Shown here: in pieces, positions 1-8,021 of the stretch
How the letters are laid out: the number at the start of each line of letters is the position of its first letter
How positions within the stretch are numbered: the stretch's first letter is position 1
From: Flavobacterium psychrophilum
GTDB taxonomy: Bacteria; Bacteroidota; Bacteroidia; Flavobacteriales; Flavobacteriaceae
DNA length: 14,052 nt
NCBI GenBank assembly: GCA_943325515.2
Contig: CALPPS020000067.1
Location: 1-14,052, forward strand
Direction: 5' to 3'
Made by a program: the position numbers and the translations under genes
The notes under the pieces: generated by a model
The model's database searches: none
What the model was told of the DNA's origin: nothing
What the model saw: only the letters and a program-made list of their open reading frames with translations

Positions 1-2
1 AA

Positions 3-842
3 CAAAAAACAATTATGAACAATGCCTCTAAAGGTAGTTTGGATAATGGAAAAGCTATTGTTGGAAGCTCATTGAGTTCTTTTACCGATATATTGCTAAC
101 TATGACATTAATACCGATTTATACTTTTCTATTTTTACTTTACCAAAATCATTTTATTACTTTTTTGTGTAAATTATTTAAACCTGAATACCACAAAAAT
201 CTTAGAGACGTTTTAGTACATATAAAAATTGCAGTACAAAGTTATGTAGTAGGTTTAATATTAGAAATGATAGGTGTATCCATCTTAACCACTATTGGTC
301 TATATATTATAGGTGTTGAGTATTTTATTCTGTTAGGTATGATTACAGGTATTTTAAATTTGGTTCCCTATATAGGTATATTGGTCGCTGGCGTAATCAG
401 TATTTTAGTTTCACTCTCTGGCTCAACTGATTTAACAATCATATTTGGAGTAATTATTGTGAATATCATTGTGCAATTGATAGACAACAATATTCTTGTG
501 CCATTATTTGTCAATTCAAAGGTTCAGATCAATGCGTTAGTGTCTATTATTGGCATCATCATAGGAAATGTTTTAGGTGGTATCACGGGTATGTTTTTAG
601 CCATACCAATCATTGCTATATTTAAAGTAATTTTTGATCGTGTTGAAACTATGAAACCTTGGGGTTATTTAATGGGTGATGATTTACCAAAAACATTTGA
701 GTGGCACAAAATTAAAATTCCTCATTATCATTATGACAACTCAACCTCTTCTATCAACTTTAATGATGGTGATAACACTGTAATTCCTAAAGATACTAGA
801 GAAGAAAGCGACAAGAATGACATTTCAAATAGATCCGATTAA
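3..842 (+). CDS. AI-2E family transporter (PF01594), 5'-truncated by window edge
   Basis: This is the C-terminal part of a polytopic inner-membrane protein of the AI-2E transporter/permease family, whose members export or exchange small solutes. The substrate here cannot be told. The reading frame is open to the left edge with no stop, and the family is usually about 350 residues, so the ATG at 15 is probably internal and the first helices lie outside the window. Counting from that ATG (275 residues), hydrophobic segments run at about 27-47, 70-160 and 165-210. The family hallmark is present: an LNLVPYIG-type segment near residue 113, followed by a QLIDNNILVPLFV-like stretch and a Gly-rich final helix. 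The last 55 or so residues are a polar, acidic tail, longer than usual. Family is clear; substrate is not. Confidence 0.85.
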   Translation, partial: QKTIMNNASKGSLDNGKAIVGSSLSSFTDILLTMTLIPIYTFLFLLYQNHFITFLCKLFKPEYHKNLRDVLVHIKIAVQSYVVGLILEMIGVSILTTIGLYIIGVEYFILLGMITGILNLVPYIGILVAGVISILVSLSGSTDLTIIFGVIIVNIIVQLIDNNILVPLFVNSKVQINALVSIIGIIIGNVLGGITGMFLAIPIIAIFKVIFDRVETMKPWGYLMGDDLPKTFEWHKIKIPHYHYDNSTSSINFNDGDNTVIPKDTREESDKNDISNRSD

Positions 843-986
843 TTAAAACTTTAAAAAAAGAGTATGTATTTATTCCCTTATTTTTTTTTAAAATCAATTG
901 AATTTTTCACTATATTAGTAGTGGTTTAATACAAGTTACTATGAATTCTTTTAAGTTATTTTGTTAATTACTAAATCTAAAAAATT

Positions 987-1367
987 ATGAAATTATTTAA
1001 ATTATCATTATTTTTGTGTATCCTATTTACTTCTGCCTATTCCTTTTCACAAAATACAAATAAGTCTAAAGCATCCTTACCTATAGACAAAAAAACAAAT
1101 TGTTTTATCCGCTACTATTATTATCCAAATCTTGAAGCTTATTTTGATAATTTAAAAATGGTTTATTACTATTTTGAAGATGGTGATTGGCAAACTGCTG
1201 AAGAATTACCAACAAATTATGGTGGATATTCATTGTTTAATAAAACTAAAGTTATCATTACCGACTTTGACGAAGAAAACCCTCAACAGTTTTTAAAAAT
1301 CCATAAAAAAAAGTATCCATACAATGCTAAAGGAAGATTTTCTAAAGCTAACACCTCCTCAAATTGA
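987..1367 (+). CDS. Small exported protein of unknown function
   Basis: A 126-residue protein that I do not recognise. It has a clear Sec signal peptide at residues 1-22 (short basic start, hydrophobic core, SFSQ cleavage region), so it should be periplasmic or secreted. There is no lipobox cysteine. The mature part is rich in Tyr, Asn and Lys, with clusters RYYYYPN and MVYYYFEDGDW, and a basic C-terminus. The compact aromatic pattern suggests a small beta-rich fold, but that is inference. It stands alone: 144 bases after the transporter and 87 bases before the next gene. A perfect AT-rich inverted repeat follows its stop. The start is set by the ATG directly before the signal peptide. Likely a lineage-specific flavobacterial protein. 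Confidence 0.7.
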   Translation: MKLFKLSLFLCILFTSAYSFSQNTNKSKASLPIDKKTNCFIRYYYYPNLEAYFDNLKMVYYYFEDGDWQTAEELPTNYGGYSLFNKTKVIITDFDEENPQQFLKIHKKKYPYNAKGRFSKANTSSN

Positions 1368-1371
1368 ATAG

Positions 1372-1390
1372 ATTTTGTTAAAAACAAAAT
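1372..1390 (+). terminator. AT-rich inverted repeat after the small exported protein gene
   Basis: A perfect 8-bp inverted repeat, ATTTTGTT (1372-1379) and AACAAAAT (1383-1390), with a 3-base loop, starts 4 bases after the stop codon. The stem is weak because it is nearly all A-T, and the T-rich stretch (CCTTTTTATTT) follows only about 12 bases later. It may be a weak terminator or a protein-binding dyad. Confidence 0.3.
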
Positions 1391-1419
1391 AAATAAATCA
1401 CTCCTTTTTATTTAATCTG

Positions 1420-1427
1420 TATATTTG
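1420..1427 (+). promoter_or_regulatory. Bacteroidota -7 box (TATATTTG) for the PIG-L operon
   Basis: TATATTTG fits the TAnnTTTG -7 consensus of the Bacteroidota primary sigma factor exactly and lies 27 bases before the ATG at 1455. No convincing TTTG -33 box sits 17-23 bases upstream, so the promoter is incomplete or relies on an activator. The box contains the TTG at 1425 that opens the longest reading frame, which argues against that TTG as the start codon. Confidence 0.45.
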
Positions 1428-1454
1428 AAGCTATTGCACATTAAAGTTGTAAAC

Positions 1455-3956
1455 ATGCAAAAGCACCTCACTATTTATTTTGTTTTTTTTGCCTTTATTT
1501 TTCAAATTGTAGAGGCACAACAACCAGCAAAACCTGACGCTGTTGCCATTTATAACCAAATAAAAAAACTGAATTTTCTTGGCTCAGTTCTTTATATTGC
1601 TGCACATCCCGATGATGAAAACACACGATTAATTTCCTATTTATCCAATCAAGTTAATGCACGAACTGGCTATTTATCGCTAACTCGTGGCGATGGTGGA
1701 CAAAACTTAATTGGTCCCGAATTGAGAGAATTACTTGGATTAATTCGCACACAAGAACTTATAGAAGCAAGAAAAATTGATGGTGGCGAACAATTCTTTT
1801 CGCGTGCTAACGATTTTGGATTTTCTAAAAATCCTGATGAGACGCTACAAATTTGGGATAAAGATCAAGTGTTAAGCGATATTATTTGGACTATTCGCAA
1901 ATTCCAACCCGATGTGATTATCAACCGTTTTGATCATCGTTCTCCGGGTACTACTCACGGACATCATACTTCCTCTGCTATGCTAAGTTTTGAAGCCTTT
2001 GACAAGGTTAATGATGCTACCGTTTTCCCTAACCAACTGCAATATGTTACGACTTGGCAACCAAAACGGTTGTTTTTTAATACTTCGTGGTGGTTTTATG
2101 GTAGTAAAGAAAAATTTGAAGCTGCCGATAAAACCAATCTAATAAACATGAAAATTGGAACTTATTATCCCTCTTTAGGGAAATCCAATCAAGAAATTGC
2201 AGCACTCAGCCGTAGCCGTCATCAGTCACAAGGGTTTGGTTCTACGGGAACTCGTGGTGAAGAAGATGAATATTTGGAATTTCTTAAAGGCGATATGCCT
2301 AAAGACAAAACCAATCTTTTTGAAGGCATTGATACTACATGGAACCGAGTGAAAAAGGGTAAATCTATTGGTGATATTTTAGCCAATGTAGAAAAGAATT
2401 TTGATTTCAAAAACCCATCTGCTTCAATTCCAGAATTGTTCAAAGCCTTTGTTATGATTCAACAATTAGACGACAAACATTGGAAAATCATCAAATCAGA
2501 AGAAATCAAAAAGATAATTGCGGCTTGTGCTGGTTTGTATTTAGAAGCTGTTTCTGAGGTACAAGAAGCTACTTTGGGAAGTGATATCAAAGTAAAATTG
2601 GAAGCTATAAACCGAAGTTCCATTCCAATGAAATGGAAAGGGATTAATTCAAATCCAGAAAATGAATTCGATTTTAGAACTATAGATTTAAAAAATAATG
2701 TTTCAAATTCAAATGAAATTAATTTAAATATTCAATCAAATATATTTAACTACACCAATCCTTATTGGCTTAACGAAGATGGAACAACTGGAATGTATCG
2801 TGTGGATAATCAACAAAATATCGGTATTCCTGATGTATTGCGACAAGTAAAAATAGAATTTATAATCGAAATTAATGGTGTAAATATTCCATTTGAACGA
2901 AACGTAATTTACAAATACAACGATGATGTCAAAGGTGAAGTCTATCAACCGCTAGATATAGTTCCTGTGACATCTTCCTCTTTTGCTGAGAAAGTATATA
3001 TTTTTAACAGCGACAGAAGTAAATTAGTTACTGTAAAAGTAAAAGCTGGAAAAGATACTGTTAGCGGAAACGTGAAACTAAATGTTCCTCAAAACTGGGA
3101 AGTTTCTCCTACTGAAATTCCGTTTACTATTGACAAAAAGGGACAAGAAGTATTAGTTGTATTTACCGTTTCCCCTTCCAAAGAAGCCAGCGAAATCAAT
3201 ATTAAAAGCATCGTAACCGTTGATGGGCAAATTTATGACCAAGAGAAAATCGACATCAACTATCCACACATTTACAAACAAATGGTTTTAAAACCAGCAG
3301 AGGCCAAAGGTATTCGACTAAAAATCAAAACCAAAGATGAAAAAATTGCTTACATCATGGGTGCTGGCGATGAAGTGCCAAAAAGCTTAACGCAAATGGG
3401 ATATGAAGTGAGTATTATAAAACCAGAAGAAATAACTACAGAAAGACTGAGCAGCTTTGATGTAGTGATGACAGGAATAAGAGCCTATAATGTGGTTAAT
3501 TCCTTAGCCTACAAACAAAGCATCTTATTAGATTTTGTCAAAAATGGCAAAACCATGATTGTACAATACAATACCTTAGATGATTTGGTAACCAAAGACA
3601 TGTCACCGTTTCCTTTGAAAATATCACGTGATAGAGTGACCGAAGAAAACGCGGAAGTTCGATTTTTAGCACCCAATCATCCTGTGTTAAATTACCCTAA
3701 TAAAATTACCGAAGAAGATTTTAAAGGGTGGAAACAAGAACAAGGATTGTATTATCCAAGTGAATGGGATGCTAACTTCACTCCTATTCTATCTGCTAAT
3801 GATAAAGGCGAAAAACCCAAAGATGGTGCTTTACTAGTTGCTAAATATGGAAAAGGAAATTATATCTATACTGGTATAAGTTTCTTTAGGGAATTACCTG
3901 AAGGAGTTTCTGGAGCATTTAGACTATTAGCCAACATAATAGCCATAGGAAAATAA
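1455..3956 (+). CDS. Secreted multidomain PIG-L (LmbE-like) deacetylase
   Basis: An 833-residue exported PIG-L family protein. The family comprises zinc-dependent N-deacetylases acting on N-acetylglucosamine-type groups. I chose the ATG at 1455, ten codons inside the longest frame, because it directly starts a signal peptide (residues 1-21) and follows a -7 box. The PIG-L domain spans about 40-300. It has the metal motif AHPDDE (His51, Asp53, Asp54) and a later His cluster THGHH near 168-171. A beta-rich middle region follows, with a NEW3-like segment at about 530-600. The last 200 residues look like a glutamine-amidotransferase/ThuA-like fold (FDVVMTGIRAYN). At over three times the length of a plain PIG-L protein it is a distinct multidomain type. 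One base separates it from the next small gene, so it heads an operon with a symporter. Its true substrate is unknown. Confidence 0.88.
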   Translation: MQKHLTIYFVFFAFIFQIVEAQQPAKPDAVAIYNQIKKLNFLGSVLYIAAHPDDENTRLISYLSNQVNARTGYLSLTRGDGGQNLIGPELRELLGLIRTQELIEARKIDGGEQFFSRANDFGFSKNPDETLQIWDKDQVLSDIIWTIRKFQPDVIINRFDHRSPGTTHGHHTSSAMLSFEAFDKVNDATVFPNQLQYVTTWQPKRLFFNTSWWFYGSKEKFEAADKTNLINMKIGTYYPSLGKSNQEIAALSRSRHQSQGFGSTGTRGEEDEYLEFLKGDMPKDKTNLFEGIDTTWNRVKKGKSIGDILANVEKNFDFKNPSASIPELFKAFVMIQQLDDKHWKIIKSEEIKKIIAACAGLYLEAVSEVQEATLGSDIKVKLEAINRSSIPMKWKGINSNPENEFDFRTIDLKNNVSNSNEINLNIQSNIFNYTNPYWLNEDGTTGMYRVDNQQNIGIPDVLRQVKIEFIIEINGVNIPFERNVIYKYNDDVKGEVYQPLDIVPVTSSSFAEKVYIFNSDRSKLVTVKVKAGKDTVSGNVKLNVPQNWEVSPTEIPFTIDKKGQEVLVVFTVSPSKEASEINIKSIVTVDGQIYDQEKIDINYPHIYKQMVLKPAEAKGIRLKIKTKDEKIAYIMGAGDEVPKSLTQMGYEVSIIKPEEITTERLSSFDVVMTGIRAYNVVNSLAYKQSILLDFVKNGKTMIVQYNTLDDLVTKDMSPFPLKISRDRVTEENAEVRFLAPNHPVLNYPNKITEEDFKGWKQEQGLYYPSEWDANFTPILSANDKGEKPKDGALLVAKYGKGNYIYTGISFFRELPEGVSGAFRLLANIIAIGK

Positions 3957-3957
3957 T

Positions 3958-4065
3958 ATGAGAACAGAAAAAAAATCTCTTTGGAAAAATAGTTATACTT
4001 GGTTATTAATTGCCAATGCTATTTACATTATAATCTTTTTTTTCTTAATGCAATTATTCTTTTGA
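3958..4065 (+). CDS. 35-residue single-helix membrane microprotein
   Basis: A short frame fills the gap between the deacetylase and symporter genes. ATG at 3958 is one base after the deacetylase stop, and TGA at 4063-4065 is one base before the symporter ATG. It encodes 35 residues: a basic N-terminus (RTEKKSLWKNS), then one hydrophobic helix from about residue 14 to the end (YTWLLIANAIYIII, then FFFLMQLFF). Charge placement predicts the N-terminus in the cytoplasm. The exact packing between two real genes and the sensible membrane topology make it a credible gene. By analogy with the small companion subunits encoded beside some sodium/solute symporters (DUF4212, YhdT), it may stabilise or regulate the transporter. 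That role is inference; I saw no homology proof. Confidence 0.7.
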   Translation: MRTEKKSLWKNSYTWLLIANAIYIIIFFFLMQLFF

Positions 4066-4066
4066 T

Positions 4067-5788
4067 ATGCAACAGCTTGATTGGATTATTTTAGTAGTAA
4101 CGCTACTTTTCATTGTTTTTTATGGGGTGTATAAAACTAAAGGAAGCAAAAATGTAGAAGAATACATTTTAGGCAACAAAGAAACACCTTGGTGGACAGT
4201 GGGTTTGTCAGTCATGGCAACTCAAGCAAGCGCTATAACTTTTCTTTCCACACCAGGACAAGCTTATCATGACGGTATGGGATTCGTGCAATTTTATTTT
4301 GGATTGCCTATTGCTATGGTGGTTATCAGTATGACTTTTATACCTATTTACCATCGCCTAAAAGTGTTTACCGCCTACGAATATCTCGAACAGCGTTTTG
4401 ACCTAAAAACGCGCTCTTTTACTGCTATCTTGTTTTTAATCCAACGTGGATTAGGAACAGGATTAACCATTTATGCACCAGCTATAATTCTATCGGCAGT
4501 TTTGGGCTGGAATTTAACATTGCTCAACATCATCATAGGGATTTTAGTCATGATTTATACTTTTGCAGGAGGAACAAAAGCCGTAAACGTGACCCAAAAA
4601 CAACAAATGTTCATAATAATGAGCGGTATGTTTATTACCTTTTTCCTTATTTTACATTTGCTACCCAATGATATGACATTTTCCAACGCATTACATATAG
4701 CTGGTGCCAATGATAAAATGAATATCCTTGATTTTTCTTTTGACCCAGAAAATCGCTACACCTTTTGGAGCGGTATAACGGGTGGTTTCTTTTTGATGTT
4801 ATCCTATTTTGGAACTGATCAATCTCAAGTAGGAAGATACCTTTCTGGGAAGTCAACTAGAGAAAGCCAAATGGGTTTAATTATGAATGGTTTTCTAAAG
4901 GTGCCTATGCAATTCTTTATTCTATTAACTGGGGTAATGGTATTCGTTTTCTTCCAATTCAATCCTGTGCCACTACATTTTAATCCTGTGAATAAAGACG
5001 CTATCGAAAAGTCTAAATATGCCTCAGATTACCATTCGCTAGAAAACCAACTAACACAATTATCCGAAGAAAAAAAGGAATTCAATTTGCTATATATTGA
5101 TCATCTCAATCAAAATTATGACAACCCTATTTTGAGAAAGAAATTAATTTCACTTTCGGGCAAAGAAAAAGATTTGCATGAACAAGCTAAAGAAATCATT
5201 GAAAAAGTAGATAGCAAAGCGGAAACCAACGATAAGGATTATGTGTTCATCTATTTTATCCTACATTATCTTCCTTCAGGTTTAATAGGACTATTATTAG
5301 CGGTGATTTTATCAGCAGCCATGTCTTCCTCAGCTTCTGGATTGACAGCATTGGCATCCACAACGGCTATAGATATTTATAAAAGAAATGTAAAAGGTGA
5401 AAAATCAGATAAACATTATGTTGATGCTACCAAGTATTTCACCTTGCTTTGGGGTGTAATAGCCATTCTATTTGCTTGTGTGGGTACACTATTTGAAAAC
5501 CTCATACAGTTAGTGAATATAGTAGGTTCTATTTTCTACGGAACAGTATTAGGGGTTTTCTTAGTTGGTTTCTACATCAAATTCGTGAAAGCTAATGCTA
5601 TATTTTGGGGAGCTGTAATCAGTCAAACTACCATTTTTTTTATCTATTACTACACTATTCATATTTATCCAACCGGACAGGAAAAACTGGGTTATTTGTG
5701 GTTAAATTTTATCGGAGCAACTTTGACCGTAGTGCTATCGATGCTATTACAATTGGGCTCCAATACAAAATCAAAAATAATGTTATAA
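4067..5788 (+). CDS. Sodium/solute symporter (SSS family)
   Basis: A 573-residue inner-membrane transporter of the sodium:solute symporter family (PF00474), which couples sodium entry to uptake of sugars, sialic acid, amino acids or similar solutes. Family marks: the early helix segment ATQASAITFLSTPGQAY near residues 51-67, a GGTKAVNVTQKQQ loop near 167-179, and AAMSSSASGLTALAST at about 418-433, the Ser-rich sodium-site helix. Residues of about 302-391 form a polar, Lys/Glu-rich, probably coiled-coil insertion between two helices, which is unusual. The gene begins one base after the 35-residue microprotein and is followed by a terminator, so it ends the deacetylase operon. The context suggests uptake of a deacylated amino-sugar compound; the substrate itself cannot be read from sequence. 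Confidence 0.9.
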   Translation: MQQLDWIILVVTLLFIVFYGVYKTKGSKNVEEYILGNKETPWWTVGLSVMATQASAITFLSTPGQAYHDGMGFVQFYFGLPIAMVVISMTFIPIYHRLKVFTAYEYLEQRFDLKTRSFTAILFLIQRGLGTGLTIYAPAIILSAVLGWNLTLLNIIIGILVMIYTFAGGTKAVNVTQKQQMFIIMSGMFITFFLILHLLPNDMTFSNALHIAGANDKMNILDFSFDPENRYTFWSGITGGFFLMLSYFGTDQSQVGRYLSGKSTRESQMGLIMNGFLKVPMQFFILLTGVMVFVFFQFNPVPLHFNPVNKDAIEKSKYASDYHSLENQLTQLSEEKKEFNLLYIDHLNQNYDNPILRKKLISLSGKEKDLHEQAKEIIEKVDSKAETNDKDYVFIYFILHYLPSGLIGLLLAVILSAAMSSSASGLTALASTTAIDIYKRNVKGEKSDKHYVDATKYFTLLWGVIAILFACVGTLFENLIQLVNIVGSIFYGTVLGVFLVGFYIKFVKANAIFWGAVISQTTIFFIYYYTIHIYPTGQEKLGYLWLNFIGATLTVVLSMLLQLGSNTKSKIML

Positions 5789-5792
5789 AAAA

Positions 5793-5836
5793 AACCACGA
5801 GTTCTATTGAGTTCGTGGTTCCTTTTTAATTTTTTA
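5793..5836. terminator. Bidirectional intrinsic terminator between convergent genes
   Basis: Perfect 8-bp stem AACCACGA (5793-5800) and TCGTGGTT (5813-5820) with a 12-base loop. It is followed on the plus strand by CCTTTTTAATTTTTT and preceded by a run of A (a T-run on the minus strand). It sits 4 bases after the symporter stop and before the 3' end of the convergent DUF2911 gene, so it can serve both. Confidence 0.85.
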
Positions 5837-5843
5837 AAGTAAA

Positions 5844-6698
5844 TTATTTTTTACTCCATTCTTTGATACTATCGTTATTCATTTTTACGTAGTCATCGTT
5901 TTTAGCTTTTTCAGCATTAGCTAATGATAATTTTGCAGTAGCAATAGCGCCTGGTTTATCTCCTAATTTAGCTTGGATTAACGATTTTAATCTCAAATGC
6001 CAAAAAGGAATATCCTCTCCTGCTTTTGCCATACTCAAGGCTTTATTTACATATTCTAGCGCTTTATTTAAATCACCATTAGATTGTAAGTAGTATTGAG
6101 CCGATGAAAAATAATCACCTGCTGATGGTCCTGATAAAGCTTTGTCAATACTTGCCATAGCCATTTTTTGAGTAGGCACTTCAAATTTTAAAGACGCCAT
6201 AGTTTTTTCCCAAGAAATATCTAGAGTCCCACTATCATTAGTCAAATTATTAACTGAAATTGTAAATGATTCAACATTGTTTCCTAAAGCAATAGGATCA
6301 ACAAAAGTGCTCAACGCTACTTTGTTGGCATCCCAGTTTTCTGGTGTTCCCCAATTGTCAGTATCAGTATAGAAAATTACTTCCCACATATCTGCTTTTG
6401 GCGAAGTAAATAAAGCATACTTTCCTTTTTTCAGAGTGGTCCCTTTGATTACAACATCTTCACTAAAAGTCACTATTGTATTAGCATTGGCACCTGTTCT
6501 CCACAATTTACCAAAAGGAACTAAATCCCCAAATATAGTTCTGCCTTTAGCACTGGGTCTTGAATAATCTACCATTACCTCTGTCAAACCAACAGTTTGT
6601 GTCAAAGACGCATGTGGACTTGGCGATGGTGTTTTTACTTGTGCATTAGTTACAAAATTAGCAATGGTTATGGCTACTATAAAAATAATTTTTTTCAT
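5844..6698 (-). CDS. Exported DUF2911 protein with TPR-like C-terminus
   Basis: A 284-residue periplasmic protein of the DUF2911 family, common in Bacteroidota and of unknown function. I start it at the ATG at 6698, not at the longer frame beginning at 6749, because that ATG begins a clean signal peptide (residues 1-20, ending TNAQ) and the longer frame would overlap the promoter. The DUF2911 domain covers about 25-170, with hallmark segments YSRPSAKGRTIFG (45-57), LVPFGKLWRTGAN (59-71) and KGKYALFTSP. From about 190 to the end the sequence is alpha-helical with TPR-like spacing (ALEYVNKALSMA, then AIATAKLSLANAEKAK), suggesting protein binding. It is a single-gene unit, convergent with the symporter and divergent from the SRPBCC-photolyase operon. 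Confidence 0.88.
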   Translation of the reverse strand: MKKIIFIVAITIANFVTNAQVKTPSPSPHASLTQTVGLTEVMVDYSRPSAKGRTIFGDLVPFGKLWRTGANANTIVTFSEDVVIKGTTLKKGKYALFTSPKADMWEVIFYTDTDNWGTPENWDANKVALSTFVDPIALGNNVESFTISVNNLTNDSGTLDISWEKTMASLKFEVPTQKMAMASIDKALSGPSAGDYFSSAQYYLQSNGDLNKALEYVNKALSMAKAGEDIPFWHLRLKSLIQAKLGDKPGAIATAKLSLANAEKAKNDDYVKMNNDSIKEWSKK

Positions 6699-6721
6699 AA
6701 AAAGAGTTTTAGATGTTTTTC

Positions 6722-6750
6722 CAAATTTACAAAGACTATAAGATGTCAAA
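6722..6750 (-). promoter_or_regulatory. Bacteroidota -33/-7 promoter for the DUF2911 gene
   Basis: On the minus strand TTTG (6747-6750) is followed after 17 bases by TAAATTTG (6722-6729), a full match to the TTTG/TAnnTTTG promoter of the Bacteroidota primary sigma factor. Transcription would start near 6715, leaving a leader of under 20 bases before the ATG at 6698. This supports that start choice. Confidence 0.7.
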
Positions 6751-6841
6751 TGTTAAGAATAACATAAAAATAGATTTTGTTTATTATTTTAAAAAATAGA
6801 TTAAACAATTTGACTAATTTTACGAAAATTATAGTTAAATA

Positions 6842-7312
6842 ATGAAAATTTACAGATTACATACAAAACAAAACTTACCTATAACTATTGATGAAGCATG
6901 GGATTTATTATCTGACCCAAAAAATCTTCAAAAAATAACACCTGAGTATATGGGTTTTAAAATTCTATCTGGCGCTGATAGACCAATGTTTCCAGGTCAA
7001 ATTATTCAATATATTGTAACTCCTGTTTTAGGAATTCCAGCCAAATGGGTAACAGAAATAACACATGTTGTTGATAAAAAATATTTTGTCGACGAACAAC
7101 GCTTTGGACCTTATGCTTTGTGGCATCACAAACATTTTATCAAGGAAATTGAAGGCGGTGTAGAAATGGAAGATATTGTGGATTATAAAGTTCCTATGGG
7201 AATTTTAGGTCAATTAGTGCATCCTTTTCTAGTTAAGCCAAAATTGAATGAAATATTTGAATACAGAAGAAAGAAATTAATAGAAATGTTTGGAGAATTT
7301 AAACAACAATAA
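6842..7312 (+). CDS. SRPBCC (START-like) family protein
   Basis: A 156-residue cytoplasmic protein with the pattern of the SRPBCC/START-like ligand-binding superfamily. An N-terminal strand (IYRLHTKQNLPI) leads to a helix pair IDEAWDLLSDPKNLQKITP at about 17-35. Strands forming the beta sheet follow, ending with the long C-terminal helix (LVHPFLVKPKLNEIFEYRRKKLIEM) that normally closes the ligand cavity. The ligand is unknown. It is the first gene of an operon: its stop codon is one base before the SDR gene, and the photolyase follows. As I recall, SRPBCC, SDR and photolyase genes often cluster in Bacteroidota and gammaproteobacteria as part of light or singlet-oxygen responses, so a photoprotective role is likely. 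No signal peptide is seen. Confidence 0.85.
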   Translation: MKIYRLHTKQNLPITIDEAWDLLSDPKNLQKITPEYMGFKILSGADRPMFPGQIIQYIVTPVLGIPAKWVTEITHVVDKKYFVDEQRFGPYALWHHKHFIKEIEGGVEMEDIVDYKVPMGILGQLVHPFLVKPKLNEIFEYRRKKLIEMFGEFKQQ

Positions 7313-7313
7313 A

Positions 7314-8012
7314 ATGAAAAATGTACTCTTAATAGGTGGTTCATATGGTAACGGACTAGCCATAGCCAAAGAATTACAAAACGAAAATAAAGTTTTTATC
7401 GCTTCAAGGACAAACGAAAATATAGCTGAAATGAATGTTACTCACATTCCTTTTGATGCCTTGACGGATACTTTGGATACTACCCAACTTCCCGATGTAA
7501 TTCATGGATTTGTGTATTGCCCCGGAAGCATTAATCTTCGTCCATTTAGAGGACTGAAAATTGAAACTTTTGAAGCTGATATGCAAATTAACTTTATCAG
7601 TATGGTTAAAGTTATTCAATCCATCCTACCAAATTTGAGTGCTGCAGAACAATCCAGCATAGTACTATTTAGTTCTATTGCTGCAAGTATGGGAATGCCT
7701 TTTCACACTAGTGTTGCAGCTGCAAAAGGCGCCATTGAAGGTTTTGCAAAAGCATTGGCAGCAGAATATGCTCCAAAAATAAGAGTCAACGTTATTGCTC
7801 CCTCTTTAACGGATACTCCCTTAGCAGAAAAATTCTTAAGTAATGATGAGAAAAAAGAAAAGTCAGGACTGCGCCATCCTTTAAAAAGAGTTGGAACCAC
7901 TGAAGATATGGCGCAAATGGCTAGTTTCTTATTGAGCGATAAAAGCAGTTGGATATCTGGACAAATCTTCCATGTTGATGGTGGCATGTCTACATTATTA
8001 GTAAATGTCTAA
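7314..8012 (+). CDS. Atypical short-chain dehydrogenase/reductase (SDR)
   Basis: A 232-residue SDR with a Rossmann fold. The ATG at 7314 is preferred over a TTG at 7290 because the TTG lies inside the SRPBCC gene, while 7314 follows that stop by one base and places the dinucleotide loop GGSYGNG at residues 8-14, as in the family. The C-terminal half is well conserved (RVNVIAPSLTDTPLA, then FHVDGG). The active site is odd: Ser121 and Lys138 are in the expected places, but the position of the catalytic Tyr in YxxxK is Val134 (TSVAAAKG). It may therefore not act as a normal alcohol dehydrogenase or reductase. I recall similar HxSVAAAKG sequences in photolyase-linked SDRs, so this is probably a subfamily trait rather than decay. 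Confidence 0.88.
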   Translation: MKNVLLIGGSYGNGLAIAKELQNENKVFIASRTNENIAEMNVTHIPFDALTDTLDTTQLPDVIHGFVYCPGSINLRPFRGLKIETFEADMQINFISMVKVIQSILPNLSAAEQSSIVLFSSIAASMGMPFHTSVAAAKGAIEGFAKALAAEYAPKIRVNVIAPSLTDTPLAEKFLSNDEKKEKSGLRHPLKRVGTTEDMAQMASFLLSDKSSWISGQIFHVDGGMSTLLVNV

Positions 8013-8021
8013 ATCTACTTC

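Noticed and set aside
5605..5829. A 74-residue plus-strand frame overlapping the end of the symporter
   Set aside because: It is in another frame of the symporter gene and reads through the terminator hairpin; it has no start or domain support.
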